From positions 806,001-870,000 of the forward strand of contig NZ_AUDY01000008.1 of the NCBI RefSeq assembly GCF_000425705.1: a stretch of DNA of 64,000 bases, given 5' to 3'. Shown here one piece after another: positions 16,543 to 26,851 of the stretch; positions within the stretch are counted from its first letter, which is position 1, and each line of letters begins with the position of its first letter. The notes under the pieces are model-generated. The model saw nothing but the letters and a program-made list of their open reading frames with translations, did no database searches and was not told where the DNA came from. The stretch is from Halobacillus kuroshimensis DSM 18393. GTDB lineage: Bacteria > Bacillota > Bacilli > Bacillales > Halobacillaceae. Position numbers and translations under genes: made by a program.

Positions 16543-17451
16543 ATGCTGAACCTGCCTGATCATGTAACGATAAAGGAAGTCGGACCAAGAGATGGTCTTC
16601 AGAACGAAGCAAAGGAAATCCCAACCGAAAATAAAGTCACTTGGATCAATCTGTTATCTGAAACCGGATTGTCTTCCATAGAAATCAGTTCGTTCGTACA
16701 TCCGAAATGGATCCCGCAATTGAAGGATGCTGCCCAGGTCGCCGCATCCATAGAACGGAAACCAGCGGTTACGTATGCCGCCCTCGTTCCGAATCAAAAA
16801 GGTCTGGAGGCTGCTTTAACGGCAGATGTTGATGAAGTCGCCGTATTCATGTCCGCCAGTGAAACACATAACCTAAAGAACATTAATAAAACGATCGATG
16901 AAACGTTCCCGGTGCTGCAAAACGTTGTACAGACAGCCAAACGCGAAGGGAAACAGGTGCGGGGCTATGTGTCTACAGTCTTCGAGTGTCCATATGACGG
17001 GAAAACATCACAGGACCAGGTCCTTCGGGTAAGTGACCGCTTGTTACGCATGGGCATTGATGAGTTGTCCATGGGAGACACTCTCGGGACAGCGGATCCC
17101 AAGCAGGTGGACGAAGCGCTCGTCTATTGGAAAAAGCATCTCTCATTGGATAACATGGCGATGCACTTTCATAACACGAGAGGAATGGCGCTGGCGAACA
17201 TCGTGGTATCCATGCAGCATGGAATCACCACCTTCGATGCGTCTCTCGGCGGTCTTGGCGGCTGCCCTTATGCGGACGGAGCCTCAGGAAACCTCGCAAC
17301 AGATGATCTTGTTCATATGCTCCACAAGATGGGGATTCACACAGGAATAGATGAAGCCGCTCTCCAAAAAGCAGCGGATTACATGCAGCGCGTGCTTGGA
17401 AAACCGCTTCCCAGTCACGGCATGCAGATCCTGAATAAGGAAAGGGTGTAA
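16543..17451 (+). CDS. yngG: Hydroxymethylglutaryl-CoA lyase (YngG)
   Basis: A 302-residue HMGL-like TIM barrel that cleaves HMG-CoA to acetoacetate and acetyl-CoA. It begins with VTIKEVGPRDGLQNE (metal/substrate residues) and carries MHFHNTRGMALAN plus the catalytic-Cys loop GGLGGCPYADGASGN near residue 236. It is the last chemical step of leucine breakdown. Confidence 0.94.
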   Translation: MLNLPDHVTIKEVGPRDGLQNEAKEIPTENKVTWINLLSETGLSSIEISSFVHPKWIPQLKDAAQVAASIERKPAVTYAALVPNQKGLEAALTADVDEVAVFMSASETHNLKNINKTIDETFPVLQNVVQTAKREGKQVRGYVSTVFECPYDGKTSQDQVLRVSDRLLRMGIDELSMGDTLGTADPKQVDEALVYWKKHLSLDNMAMHFHNTRGMALANIVVSMQHGITTFDASLGGLGGCPYADGASGNLATDDLVHMLHKMGIHTGIDEAALQKAADYMQRVLGKPLPSHGMQILNKERV

Positions 17452-17454
17452 GTC

Positions 17455-18237
17455 ATGAACGAACTCATCCGTATGGAAGAACCGGCGGCCCACGTCTGTC
17501 AGCTTACATTAAATCGACCCGATGCGGCCAATGCTCTTTCACATGCGCTTTTAGATGAGCTGTCTGAAAAAATCGACCATATCCAATCCCGCTCCGATAT
17601 CCGGGTCGTCTTACTTACAGGAGAAGGAAACAAGGCGTTTTGTGCGGGAGCGGATTTAAAGGAAAGGGCTGGAATGTCTGACGAGGAAGTCGTCAAAACT
17701 GTGCGGAAGATCGGGGATACTCTTCGTAAATGGGAAAAAGTCAATGTTCCTACGATTGCTCTCATCAATGGAGCGGCTTTCGGGGGCGGGCTTGAACTTG
17801 CTCTGGCCTGTGATTTACGTATGATGAGTTCTTCAGCGAAAGTGGGGCTCACCGAAACATCACTCGCGATCATTCCAGGAGCAGGCGGTACCCAGAGACT
17901 TTCCAGGCTTATCGGTCCGGGGCGGGCAAAATCAATGATTTATACAGCCAAACCTGTAGAAGCAGCCAAAGCATTCCAGATGGGTCTCGTTGAATATATG
18001 TATGAACCGCAGATGCTTATGGAAGAAGCACAGGATTTGGCTGCCTGTATAGCAAGAAACGGCCCTGTAGCTGTTAAGGCTGCCAAGAAGGCGATGGATA
18101 CCGGGTTTGACATGCCACTGGAGGAAGGCCTTGAAATTGAACACGCAGCGTATAAGTCGACCATCCCGACGACAGACCGAACCGAGGGGCTGAACGCTTT
18201 TAAGGAAAAACGCAGACCGGAATACAAAGGAGAGTGA
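17455..18237 (+). CDS. yngF: Enoyl-CoA hydratase, probable methylglutaconyl-CoA hydratase (YngF)
   Basis: A 260-residue crotonase-fold protein. The oxyanion-hole segments are AFCAGADLKER and INGAAFGGGLELALACD, and TETSLAIIPGAGGTQRL holds the catalytic Glu region. In this operon it should hydrate 3-methylglutaconyl-CoA to HMG-CoA. It starts 3 bp after the yngG stop. Confidence 0.92.
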   Translation: MNELIRMEEPAAHVCQLTLNRPDAANALSHALLDELSEKIDHIQSRSDIRVVLLTGEGNKAFCAGADLKERAGMSDEEVVKTVRKIGDTLRKWEKVNVPTIALINGAAFGGGLELALACDLRMMSSSAKVGLTETSLAIIPGAGGTQRLSRLIGPGRAKSMIYTAKPVEAAKAFQMGLVEYMYEPQMLMEEAQDLAACIARNGPVAVKAAKKAMDTGFDMPLEEGLEIEHAAYKSTIPTTDRTEGLNAFKEKRRPEYKGE

Positions 18238-18241
18238 GCAC

Positions 18242-19783
18242 GTGGAAAAAACGATGTCAGATCAGCAGACGTTTGAAGAACGGGTAAAGAAAATCGCAGG
18301 GGGCGGCGCAGAAAAATACCATGAAAAGAACGCAGAAAAAGGAAAAATGTTTGTTCGTGACCGCCTCCAGCTATTGTTTGATGAAGATATAGATATCGAG
18401 GACGCTTTTTTTGCCAATTGTCAATCAGAAGGACTCCCCGCAGACGGGGTCGTTACAGGAATCGGAAAAATTAACGGTGAAACCGTTTGTGTGATGGCCA
18501 ATGACTCTACAGTCAAAGCTGGTTCCTGGGGTGCGAGAACGGTGGAAAAAATCATACGCATTCAGGAAACCGCTCTGAAAATCAATGCTCCAATGCTTTA
18601 TCTGGTCGATTCAGCCGGGGCAAGAATCACCGATCAAGTCGATATGTTTCCGAACCGGCGCGGAGCGGGGCGTATTTTCCACAATCAAATCAAATTATCC
18701 GGACGAGTTCCACAAGTTTGTCTGTTATTCGGACCATCTGCTGCAGGAGGGGCTTATATTCCAGCATTCTGTGACATTGTCGTTATGGTCGACGGCAATG
18801 CCTCCATGTATCTTGGTTCTCCGAGGATGGCAGAAAAGGTAATCGGGGAGAAGGTCTCCCTGGAGGAGATGGGTGGGGCTTCCATGCACTGCTCTGTATC
18901 AGGATGTGGAGATGTGCTGGCATCAGATGAAAAGGAAGCTTTATGGTTTGCCAGGAACTATTTGAGCTACTTTCCAAGTTCCTATCAGGAGCGTCCGAAA
19001 ACAAGGGAAGCAAGAGAACCGCAGGCGTTCGAAAAAACGATCGAAGAATTGATACCTGACAACCAGAATGCTCCTTTTGATATGTATCAGTTCATCGACC
19101 GGATTATTGATGAGGACTCCTTTTGTGAAATTAAGAAGAAGTTTGCACCGGAACTGATTACAGGACTCTCCAGAATCAACGGAAAATCTGTCGGCATCAT
19201 TGCCAACCAGCCAAGGGCCAAAGGAGGCGTCTTATTTCCGGATTCGGCAGATAAAGCCGCCAAGTTCATTCAATTGTGTGATGCCTTTAATATTCCTCTG
19301 TTGTTTCTCGCCGATATCCCGGGCTTCATGATTGGGACGAAAGTGGAACGGGCGGGAATTATCCGGCACGGGGCAAAAATGCTGGCCGCTATGAGTGAAG
19401 CGACGGTTCCTAAAATTTCTGTCATTGTCAGAAAGGCGTATGGCGCAGGGTTGTATGCCATGGCAGGCCCCGCTTTTGAACCGGACGCTTGTCTTGCTCT
19501 GCCAACAGCACAAATTGCGGTTATGGGACCCGAAGCGGCTGTGAATGCTGTCTATGCCAACAAGATTGCTGCCCTTCCGGAAGAGGAGCGTCCTGCCTTC
19601 ATTAAAGAAAAGCAGGAGGAGTATAAAGAAAACATCGATATTTACCGGCTGGCTTCAGAAATGGTCGTCGATGATGTCGTGAAACCCGGCCGCCTCCGTC
19701 ACGAATTGAGCACACGCTATGAAGCTTACACACATAAAGATGTCCAATTTACAGACCGAAAGCACGGGGTCTACCCGGTTTGA
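18242..19783 (+). CDS. yngE: Carboxyltransferase subunit of methylcrotonyl-CoA carboxylase (YngE)
   Basis: A 513-residue acyl-CoA carboxylase beta-type protein containing both N- and C-terminal carboxyltransferase halves. Visible motifs include YLVDSAGARITDQ, FGPSAAGGAYIPAF and, in the second half, FLADIPGFMIGTKVE and RKAYGAGLYAMAGPAF. It moves the carboxyl group to 3-methylcrotonyl-CoA. Start is GTG at 18242, eight bases after AGGAGA. It is the last gene of the operon and is followed by a shared terminator. Confidence 0.93.
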   Translation: MEKTMSDQQTFEERVKKIAGGGAEKYHEKNAEKGKMFVRDRLQLLFDEDIDIEDAFFANCQSEGLPADGVVTGIGKINGETVCVMANDSTVKAGSWGARTVEKIIRIQETALKINAPMLYLVDSAGARITDQVDMFPNRRGAGRIFHNQIKLSGRVPQVCLLFGPSAAGGAYIPAFCDIVVMVDGNASMYLGSPRMAEKVIGEKVSLEEMGGASMHCSVSGCGDVLASDEKEALWFARNYLSYFPSSYQERPKTREAREPQAFEKTIEELIPDNQNAPFDMYQFIDRIIDEDSFCEIKKKFAPELITGLSRINGKSVGIIANQPRAKGGVLFPDSADKAAKFIQLCDAFNIPLLFLADIPGFMIGTKVERAGIIRHGAKMLAAMSEATVPKISVIVRKAYGAGLYAMAGPAFEPDACLALPTAQIAVMGPEAAVNAVYANKIAALPEEERPAFIKEKQEEYKENIDIYRLASEMVVDDVVKPGRLRHELSTRYEAYTHKDVQFTDRKHGVYPV

Positions 19784-19788
19784 ATACG

Positions 19789-19820
19789 AACGCCTGGATC
19801 TTTTTTGAGACCCAGGCGTT
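19789..19820. terminator. Bidirectional terminator between yngE and the acyl-CoA synthetase
   Basis: AACGCCTGG (19789-19797) pairs with CCAGGCGTT (19812-19820). It lies between two convergent genes. Confidence 0.85.
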
Positions 19821-19822
19821 TC

Positions 19823-21784
19823 TCATGATTCTGCGCCGGCTTTTTTGCCAAGGTCAGAGATTTCCTGTACACTCTCAGGGTTTTCAAGGGCACTCAAATC
19901 TCCTGTGGGCTGGTTTAAATAGGCAGACTTAACCGCACGCCGCATCACTTTAGCATTTCTCGTTTTAGGAAGGTCCGCTATCAGGTGGATGATGTCCGGT
20001 GACAAAGCTTTTCCAAGCTTCTGATGCAGATGCTTTTTCAACTCTTCAATCAGAGACGCCTGTTCCACCAGCTCATCGTTAACCACTACAAAAGCGACCG
20101 GTTCTTCCCCTTTGGTTTCATGAGGGATACCGATGACCCCGGCTTCCAAAACCCGAGGATGGTCCACAAGTACCGTTTCCACTTCCGCGGGACCCAGCCG
20201 TTTGCCCGCTACATTCAATACATCATCAGAGCGACCGGTAATTGTAAAGTAGCCTTCTTCATTTTCTACCACCCAGTCTCCGTGCACCCATGTATCCGTA
20301 AAGCGGCTCCAGTATGCCTCTTCGTAACGCTCGTCATCTTCAAAAAAGCTGTTGGTCATGCCTACCCATGGCTTGCGAATCGCCAATTCACCCACTTCAT
20401 TCATCACGCGCTTTCCTTGATTATTCAATACAACAGCGTCCATACCAGGCAGGGCAGCATTGAAAGTGACCGGCTGGATCGGCTTGATCAGGATATTTCC
20501 AAGAATGCCGCCGGATATTTCTGTCCCTCCTGAATAATTAAAGATCGGCACCTGTTTATGACCTGCATGTTCAAACAGCCAGTTCCATGGTTCTTCATTC
20601 CAAGGCTCTCCTGTGGATGCAATCAGTTTCAAGGAGGCAAGAGAGTGACGATGCAGCCATTCAGGCCCGTGCTTCATCGATGTGCGTACAAGCGTTGGAG
20701 AAAGACCGAGGTGTGTCACGTTATACGTGTCGACAATCTCCCATAAGCGGTCAGGTCTGGGATAATCCGGTGTGCCTTCAAACATGACGATCGCGGCACC
20801 GTTTATAAGACCACCGTATACGAGGAAAGGCCCCATCATCCATCCCATATCGGTGTACCAGAACAAGGTATCCTCTTTGGTAACGTCCATACAGATTCCC
20901 GCATCAAACGCAGCTTTTATCGGAAAACCAGCATGTGTATGAACCGCTCCTTTCGGTTTACCTGTCGTACCTGACGTGTAAATCAACATGAAGGGGTCTT
21001 CGGCTTTTGTAGCGGCTGAAGAGAAAGGACCCGATTTTTTCTGCAGCGAAGACCAGGCAACGTCCCGCGGCTCATGCCACTGGATATCCGTACCGGAGCG
21101 TTCTACGACAAAGACATGTTCCAGAGAGGGGCACTGCTCTGCTGCTGCATCTGCCTGATCCTTCATTTGAATGGTTTTCCCACGCCGGTAGAAGCTATCC
21201 ACCGTTACCATGGCTTTTGCTCTTGAAGCCTGGATTCTTGTTGCTACGCCATCTGCTTTATATCCGGAGAACACAGGGGAAAAAACAGCACCGACTTTAG
21301 AAAGGGCAAGCATACTGATCAGGGTTTCCGGAATCATCGGCATATAAATCGCCACAATATCCCCTTCCGCTATACCATAGCGCTTGAATCCGTGTGCGGT
21401 CTGATCGACAGCTTCCTGAAGTTCTATAAAAGAATAGGAGGAGGAATCGCCACGATCTCCTTCCCAGAACAGGGCCGTTCTATTTCTATGCTCCGGGTCT
21501 TCCGCCCATTTGTCGAGAGCATTATGAGCGGCGTTGATTTCTCCTCCGACAAACCATTGGGGATAAGGGAGGCCCCGGGACAGATCAAGGGTCTTTTTGC
21601 AGGGAACAGACCATTCGATACCGAGTTCCCGGCATGCTTCCTCCCACATCCATTCCACCTGGTCTGTTGTGGCTTTATGAAAGGAATCATAATCCGTAAA
21701 GCCTGATTTTTTCATCCACTGAAACAAACGGGTGGATTCTTTCTGCTTTTGTGTCGGATTCCATACATTTGGATATGTACGCAT
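19823..21784 (-). CDS. Acetyl-/propionyl-CoA synthetase-like AMP-forming ligase
   Basis: A 653-residue ACS-family ligase. It shows the ACS N-terminal cap, the P-loop YTSGTTGKPKGAVHTHAG, WYTDMGWMMGP, FNYSGGTEISGG, the hinge ITGRSDDVLNVAGKRLGPAEVE and the catalytic Lys in PKTRNAKVMRR. The usual Gly before that Lys (SGK) is Ala (NAK) here. Substrate is uncertain: acetate, propionate or acetoacetate are possible, and the neighbouring leucine operon, which makes acetoacetate and acetyl-CoA, makes a linked role attractive but unproven. It is convergent to that operon and divergent from floT. Confidence 0.85.
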   Translation of the reverse strand: MRTYPNVWNPTQKQKESTRLFQWMKKSGFTDYDSFHKATTDQVEWMWEEACRELGIEWSVPCKKTLDLSRGLPYPQWFVGGEINAAHNALDKWAEDPEHRNRTALFWEGDRGDSSSYSFIELQEAVDQTAHGFKRYGIAEGDIVAIYMPMIPETLISMLALSKVGAVFSPVFSGYKADGVATRIQASRAKAMVTVDSFYRRGKTIQMKDQADAAAEQCPSLEHVFVVERSGTDIQWHEPRDVAWSSLQKKSGPFSSAATKAEDPFMLIYTSGTTGKPKGAVHTHAGFPIKAAFDAGICMDVTKEDTLFWYTDMGWMMGPFLVYGGLINGAAIVMFEGTPDYPRPDRLWEIVDTYNVTHLGLSPTLVRTSMKHGPEWLHRHSLASLKLIASTGEPWNEEPWNWLFEHAGHKQVPIFNYSGGTEISGGILGNILIKPIQPVTFNAALPGMDAVVLNNQGKRVMNEVGELAIRKPWVGMTNSFFEDDERYEEAYWSRFTDTWVHGDWVVENEEGYFTITGRSDDVLNVAGKRLGPAEVETVLVDHPRVLEAGVIGIPHETKGEEPVAFVVVNDELVEQASLIEELKKHLHQKLGKALSPDIIHLIADLPKTRNAKVMRRAVKSAYLNQPTGDLSALENPESVQEISDLGKKAGAES

Positions 21785-21894
21785 AGAAACTTCCTCCTCA
21801 TTCAGGAAAGACTTGTATCCATTATATAATAAAGCGTTTTCATAAACTATAAATGTACAGATTTCACAAACTTTATAAAAAAATCCAGAAAATC

Positions 21895-21922
21895 TGAAAC
21901 GAAGGAAGGGGGTTTTTCGATA
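21895..21922 (+). promoter_or_regulatory. SigmaW-like ECF promoter of floT
   Basis: TGAAAC (21895-21900), 17-bp spacer, CGATA (21918-21922). The SigmaW consensus is TGAAAC-N16/17-CGTA. In B. subtilis the floT operon belongs to the SigmaW regulon. Transcription would begin about 45 bp before the preferred start codon. Confidence 0.6.
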
Positions 21923-21972
21923 TGCTAGACAGCCCTTCTTTTTGCAAGGGACTAATGGAAGGAGTGGATGGT

Positions 21973-23481
21973 ATGTTCGAGGGAGCTTTAACGGTTATTA
22001 TTCTGGGGGTGCTTGGTGCTGTCTTAATCATCGGCGGAATTGTAACCTTTATCATTTTCCGTCTGCGTTATAAAACGGCAAGTTCCAACGAAGCCTTGAT
22101 TGTAACGGGGCCGAAGCTTGGAGATCCGGAACAGGAAAAGAACGTGTTTGAAGATGATAACGGAAGGTCCGTTAAAATCATTCGAGGCGGCGGGTATCGT
22201 CTCCGGATGTTCCAGACGGCAACACCGATTGATTTAACGTCCTTTCAACTGCAGGTCAATTCTGAGAAAGCCTACACAAAGGAAGGGATTCCGGTACGCG
22301 TAGCCAGCACAGCCGTTATCAGTATCGGCAGTGAGCTTGAGATTATGGCGAATTTTGCTGAGAAGTTTCTCGGGAAGAAGCAGAAGGAGCGTGAATCAGA
22401 ACTGAAGGATGTACTGAATGGACATCTGAGGTCCATCATCGCCTCCTTACCGATCGAGAAGATTTACAACGACTTTAAAGAAGTGAATACGCAGGTGAAG
22501 CGGATTGCAGAAGCGGACTTGAAAGGCATGGGGTTCGAGATTACGTCCTTTGCTTTGAATGATGTGGAAGATGTAGACACCGAGAACGGCTACATAGATG
22601 CGCTTGGGCGTCCTCATATTGCTGAAGTACAGAAAAAAGCGAATATGGCTGAATCGGATGCGACGAAGGAAACACGTATTTATCAGGCTAAGAACGATCA
22701 GGAAGCGCAGGATGAGGAAAACCGACGCCTGACGGCTGTTGCATCTTCCACTAAAGAAAAAGATATTAAGGAAGCGGAATTCCAGACAGAAACAAACCGC
22801 GCTAAAGCGAATGCCGACCAGGCTGGTGAACTGGAACGCCAGAAGCTTGCCCAGCAGATTAAGGAAGAGGAATTGAAAGTTCAGTATATTGAAAAGCAGC
22901 GGGCCGTGGAGCTTGAAGAAGAAGAAAACAAGCGGCGACGATCCATTGCTGATGCTGAAGCTTATGAAGTCACGAAACGGGCCCAGGCAGAAGCAGATAA
23001 TGAGCGGATCAAAGGGGAGTCTGACGCCGAAGTCATCCGTCAGCGCGGTATAGCGGAAGCGGAATCGAAAGAACGTATGGCCAAAGCGATGGAACACTAC
23101 GGTGAAGCGGCGATTATGGAAATGCTGATTAAGGTTCTTCCTGAATATGCAGAGAAAGTGTCCGCGCCGATCAGTCAGATCAAGGACATGAAAGTGATTG
23201 ATATGGGTGGTGCAGATTCCAAGGGAGGTTCATCAAAAGTCGCAGGTAATGTAACGTCGACTATGCTTGGGATTCAGGAGTCCTTGAAGGAAACGACAGG
23301 CATGGATTTGAAAGCGATGCTTGAAAGCTATGTTTCCAGAGGAACCGTCAATGGCTTTGCTTCTGAGGATAAAAAGGGAGCAGAGGAAGCGGCAGCAGCG
23401 GCTGAATCGACTGAATCGACTGATGAGGATGAAGAATCAGCAGGAGACAAACCTGAGGAAAACAAAGAGAAAGAAGAATGA
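21973..23481 (+). CDS. floT: Flotillin-like membrane scaffold protein
   Basis: A 502-residue flotillin. One hydrophobic segment at residues about 4-27 anchors it, followed by a PHB/SPFH domain (to about 200) and a long Glu/Ala-rich coiled coil with many EAEA-type heptads; the C-terminus is acidic. FloT organises lipid microdomains and membrane fluidity. Start: ATG 21973, nine bases after AGGAG; an upstream in-frame ATG at 21922 would lie on the predicted -10 box. The NfeD-type partner (yuaF) found beside floT in B. subtilis is absent here. Confidence 0.93.
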   Translation: MFEGALTVIILGVLGAVLIIGGIVTFIIFRLRYKTASSNEALIVTGPKLGDPEQEKNVFEDDNGRSVKIIRGGGYRLRMFQTATPIDLTSFQLQVNSEKAYTKEGIPVRVASTAVISIGSELEIMANFAEKFLGKKQKERESELKDVLNGHLRSIIASLPIEKIYNDFKEVNTQVKRIAEADLKGMGFEITSFALNDVEDVDTENGYIDALGRPHIAEVQKKANMAESDATKETRIYQAKNDQEAQDEENRRLTAVASSTKEKDIKEAEFQTETNRAKANADQAGELERQKLAQQIKEEELKVQYIEKQRAVELEEEENKRRRSIADAEAYEVTKRAQAEADNERIKGESDAEVIRQRGIAEAESKERMAKAMEHYGEAAIMEMLIKVLPEYAEKVSAPISQIKDMKVIDMGGADSKGGSSKVAGNVTSTMLGIQESLKETTGMDLKAMLESYVSRGTVNGFASEDKKGAEEAAAAAESTESTDEDEESAGDKPEENKEKEE

Positions 23482-23488
23482 TGAAACA

Positions 23489-23520
23489 GCGGGGAGCGGA
23501 TGATGCTTCCCGCCTTTTTT
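23489..23520 (+). terminator. Terminator of floT
   Basis: GCGGGGAGC / GCTTCCCGC stem (one G-T) followed by a T6 run. Confidence 0.88.
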
Positions 23521-23530
23521 ATCATTTAAG

Positions 23531-23556
23531 GTTTAAACATATGTTATCGTGGGTAA
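23531..23556 (+). promoter_or_regulatory. SigmaB-like promoter in the 313-bp gap before sqdB
   Basis: GTTTAA (23531-23536), 14-bp spacer, GGGTAA (23551-23556), one base from the general-stress consensus GTTTAA-N13/15-GGGTAT. It lies about 240 bp before sqdB. The rest of the gap (23557-23794) has no credible ORF; it holds an AT-rich stretch and a TATAAA about 45 bp before the sqdB start that could be a second, SigmaA-type -10. Confidence 0.45.
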
Positions 23557-23791
23557 AATCTCATTTAGGTCTCAAAGTCCGACATATTTCGTTTTCTTCT
23601 GAGTGTTTATGGAGTTTACAAAGAATTAATTGTTTCAAAATTGAATTAATGGTAAAGTCAAAAACGTAGAGACCATGACTGAACAGGAAGGGCGCGCCGG
23701 GTTGGTGGAATCTTTCCAGTTTTCGAACATTAGTCAAAAGTGTTACTCTATAAAAGAGAATACGAGTATGCAAGATGTAACTAGGAGGTAG

Positions 23792-24943
<1,152 letters not shown>

Positions 24944-24956
24944 GGAGTTTTCCGCT

Positions 24957-26120
24957 TTGAAAATCGCCATCATTACAGAAACTTTCCTGCCATCAACAGA
25001 TGGAGTAGTTACAAGACTGAAGGAAGCCATTACGTATCTCCTCAATCAGGATCATGAAGTGGTTGTCATTGCTCCAGATCTTGGTGTGAAGGAATACAAA
25101 GGAGCGATTGTCGAAGGGGTAAAGCCGACAAAACTGCCTTTTTACAGGTCTAAGGAATTCAGCCTGCCACAAAAACGGGTAAAGGATCTGCTGCAAAAGC
25201 ATAATCCCGACCTCGTTCACGTGGTCAACCCAGCCCTTGTCGGAGTCTCTGGTGTGTACTATGCGGATAAGCTGAATTACCCGTTAATTGCTTCATACCA
25301 CACACATGTGCCGAAATACCTGGACTATTACAGGCTTTATCCATTTAAACCACTTGTATGGTGGTACTTCAGAAAGCTTCATAACTACGCCCATGTCAAC
25401 TTATGTACATCACAGGCGATTAAAACGGAGTTGGATGATAAAAACTTCCATAACGTCAGCGTATGGGACAGAGGTGTAGCTGTGGATCATTATCATCCCA
25501 GACACCGGACCGAGACGATGCGCAGTCGTTTATCCAACGGTAAACCAGAAAATAAGCTGCTCGTGTTCGTCGGAAGATTGGCGCCTGAGAAGGAAATCCA
25601 TAAAATCAGGCCGCTGCTGGACGAACGGGAAGACATATCTCTTGCGATTGTGGGAGATGGCCCGGTCAAAGGAGAACTCGAAGAGGCCTTTAAAGGGACA
25701 AACACCGTGTTTACAGGTCTGCTGCATGGAGATGAACTGGCTGAGGCTTTTTCTTCTTCAGACGCGCTTATTTTCCCATCTGTGACCGAAACACTGGGTC
25801 TTGTTATATTGGAGGCTATGGCATCAGGTTTACCCGTCATAGCAGCCAAAAGTGGTCCGACAATGGAGCAGGTGGAAGATGGCCGAACAGGGCTATTATT
25901 TGAAAACGAGAATACAGAAAGCATGATTGAAGCCATCAACCGTTTGGAAGAAACCTCTCTTTATGCCGACCTTTGTAAAAACGCCAGGAAGGAAGCTGAG
26001 AAACACAGCTGGCAGAAACCTTCTGAGCAGATTTTGGACTATTACTACACAACGCTTCGCGTGTATGAGGAAAGTACAGCTCAAACGCCGAAAAAATCGA
26101 AAGTAAAGGTCACAGAGTAA
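24957..26120 (+). CDS. sqdX: Sulfoquinovosyltransferase SqdX (SQDG synthase)
   Basis: A 387-residue GT-B, GT4-family glycosyltransferase. Beyond the generic GT4 motif (SVTETLGLVILEAMASGLPV), it shares the segments YHTHVPKY, VWDRGVAVDHYHPRHR and MRSRLSNGKPENK with cyanobacterial SqdX and plant SQD2. It should transfer sulfoquinovose from UDP-sulfoquinovose to diacylglycerol at the membrane. An upstream in-frame ATG at 24885 lies inside sqdB; the TTG at 24957, nine bases after TAAGGAG, is the better start and gives an N-terminus (LKIAIITETFLPS) matching the family. Confidence 0.87.
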   Translation: MKIAIITETFLPSTDGVVTRLKEAITYLLNQDHEVVVIAPDLGVKEYKGAIVEGVKPTKLPFYRSKEFSLPQKRVKDLLQKHNPDLVHVVNPALVGVSGVYYADKLNYPLIASYHTHVPKYLDYYRLYPFKPLVWWYFRKLHNYAHVNLCTSQAIKTELDDKNFHNVSVWDRGVAVDHYHPRHRTETMRSRLSNGKPENKLLVFVGRLAPEKEIHKIRPLLDEREDISLAIVGDGPVKGELEEAFKGTNTVFTGLLHGDELAEAFSSSDALIFPSVTETLGLVILEAMASGLPVIAAKSGPTMEQVEDGRTGLLFENENTESMIEAINRLEETSLYADLCKNARKEAEKHSWQKPSEQILDYYYTTLRVYEESTAQTPKKSKVKVTE

Positions 26121-26140
26121 TAACTCTGTGGCTTTTTTTA
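26111..26140 (+). terminator. Terminator of sqdB-sqdX
   Basis: CACAGAGT / ACTCTGTG stem with a T7 run; it overlaps the sqdX stop codon. Confidence 0.9.
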
Positions 26141-26244
26141 TGCAGTTTCAACCCAAATAATTAAACTGGAGCACAACAAGAACATACGTTCTAGACCCGA
26201 AAAGGAGGCACATTTTACACTTTATCATAATATTCTTACTTATT

Positions 26245-26271
26245 ACTTAGTAGCAACTCCAATATATGTAT
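26245..26271 (+). repeat. Dispersed intergenic repeat, copy 2
   Basis: ACTTAGTAGCAACTCCAATA followed by TATGTAT; one substitution from copy 1 in the first 20 bases. It lies 85 bp before the orphan small gene at 26356. Confidence 0.75.
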
Positions 26272-26355
26272 AAAAACAGACCATCCATAACACATAACAA
26301 ATCAAAGGGAGGTCAAACTAATACAAAATCATATTCAAATAAAGGAGATGATTCA

Positions 26356-26646
26356 ATGAAAATGAAATGGCAGGGAGAATTGGTATCAGGCGCTTATATA
26401 AAGGAAACGAATCAGTTTGACATGCAGCAGATTAAGCATTTTCAAACAAATTCAATACTTAGTGAAGATCAATTGATTCATCTAAATGAATATTTGGAAA
26501 AACACAGAAATGATACAAGTCATGTGTTAACCATCAATGAGCAAATGCTGGTGCCGTTAAACCGGATGGATGTTCATAAGATTCTGGAAGATTTTACGGC
26601 GATCCGAAATTTCATCAATCAATCGAAAGATGCTCATGGTATGTAA
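26356..26646 (+). CDS. Orphan small protein of unknown function
   Basis: A 96-residue soluble protein that I do not recognise. It is mostly helical in appearance, with three His and several Gln/Asn, no Cys, no signal peptide and no membrane segment. Start ATG 26356 follows AAAGGAGATGATTCA with good spacing; an upstream extension to 26266 runs through intergenic repeat sequence and has no ribosome site. Codon use and surroundings are more AT-rich than the flanking operons, suggesting a separate origin. Repeat copy 2 precedes it. Confidence 0.65.
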   Translation: MKMKWQGELVSGAYIKETNQFDMQQIKHFQTNSILSEDQLIHLNEYLEKHRNDTSHVLTINEQMLVPLNRMDVHKILEDFTAIRNFINQSKDAHGM

Positions 26647-26706
26647 TAATCATGTGTGCTGAGATAAATCAGTAATGTTTGAGTTTTCACTGACTGTTTC
26701 ATTTTG

Positions 26707-26749
26707 TTTTGTCTCAATAACATGAGTAAACTTGATATTTGAGACAAAA
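26707..26749. repeat. Perfect 11-bp inverted repeat
   Basis: TTTTGTCTCAA (26707-26717) and TTGAGACAAAA (26739-26749) with a 21-bp spacer, between the orphan gene and the LAGLIDADG gene. No T-run follows, so an operator or recombination-associated site is as likely as a terminator. Confidence 0.6.
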
Positions 26750-26807
26750 TTACACAATTTACACTAGCTTAGTATAATATATATTATGTCTACTAGAATT
26801 ATATAAA

Positions 26808-26842
26808 AAAAGAGAGGCATCCATATGTGCTTCCCTTTTCAA
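26808..26842 (-). terminator. Probable terminator of the LAGLIDADG gene
   Basis: Imperfect 9-bp stem (AGGGAAGCA / TGCCTCTCT on the - strand) followed by a T7 run. Confidence 0.5.
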
Positions 26843-26851
26843 AAACCAAAA

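Noticed and set aside
22447-23097. 216-codon Phe/Arg-rich frame on the - strand
   Set aside because: Antisense to the flotillin coiled coil; the Phe-rich composition comes from complementing Glu/Lys codons.
26179-26192. AGAACATACGTTCT, similar to a LexA box
   Set aside because: It fits GAAC-N4-GTTC, but the outer bases differ from consensus, no promoter surrounds it, and no gene start follows within a sensible distance. Probably chance.
26707-26749. Inverted repeat as insertion-sequence ends
   Set aside because: The arms are only 43 bp apart with no transposase between them and no target duplication visible.
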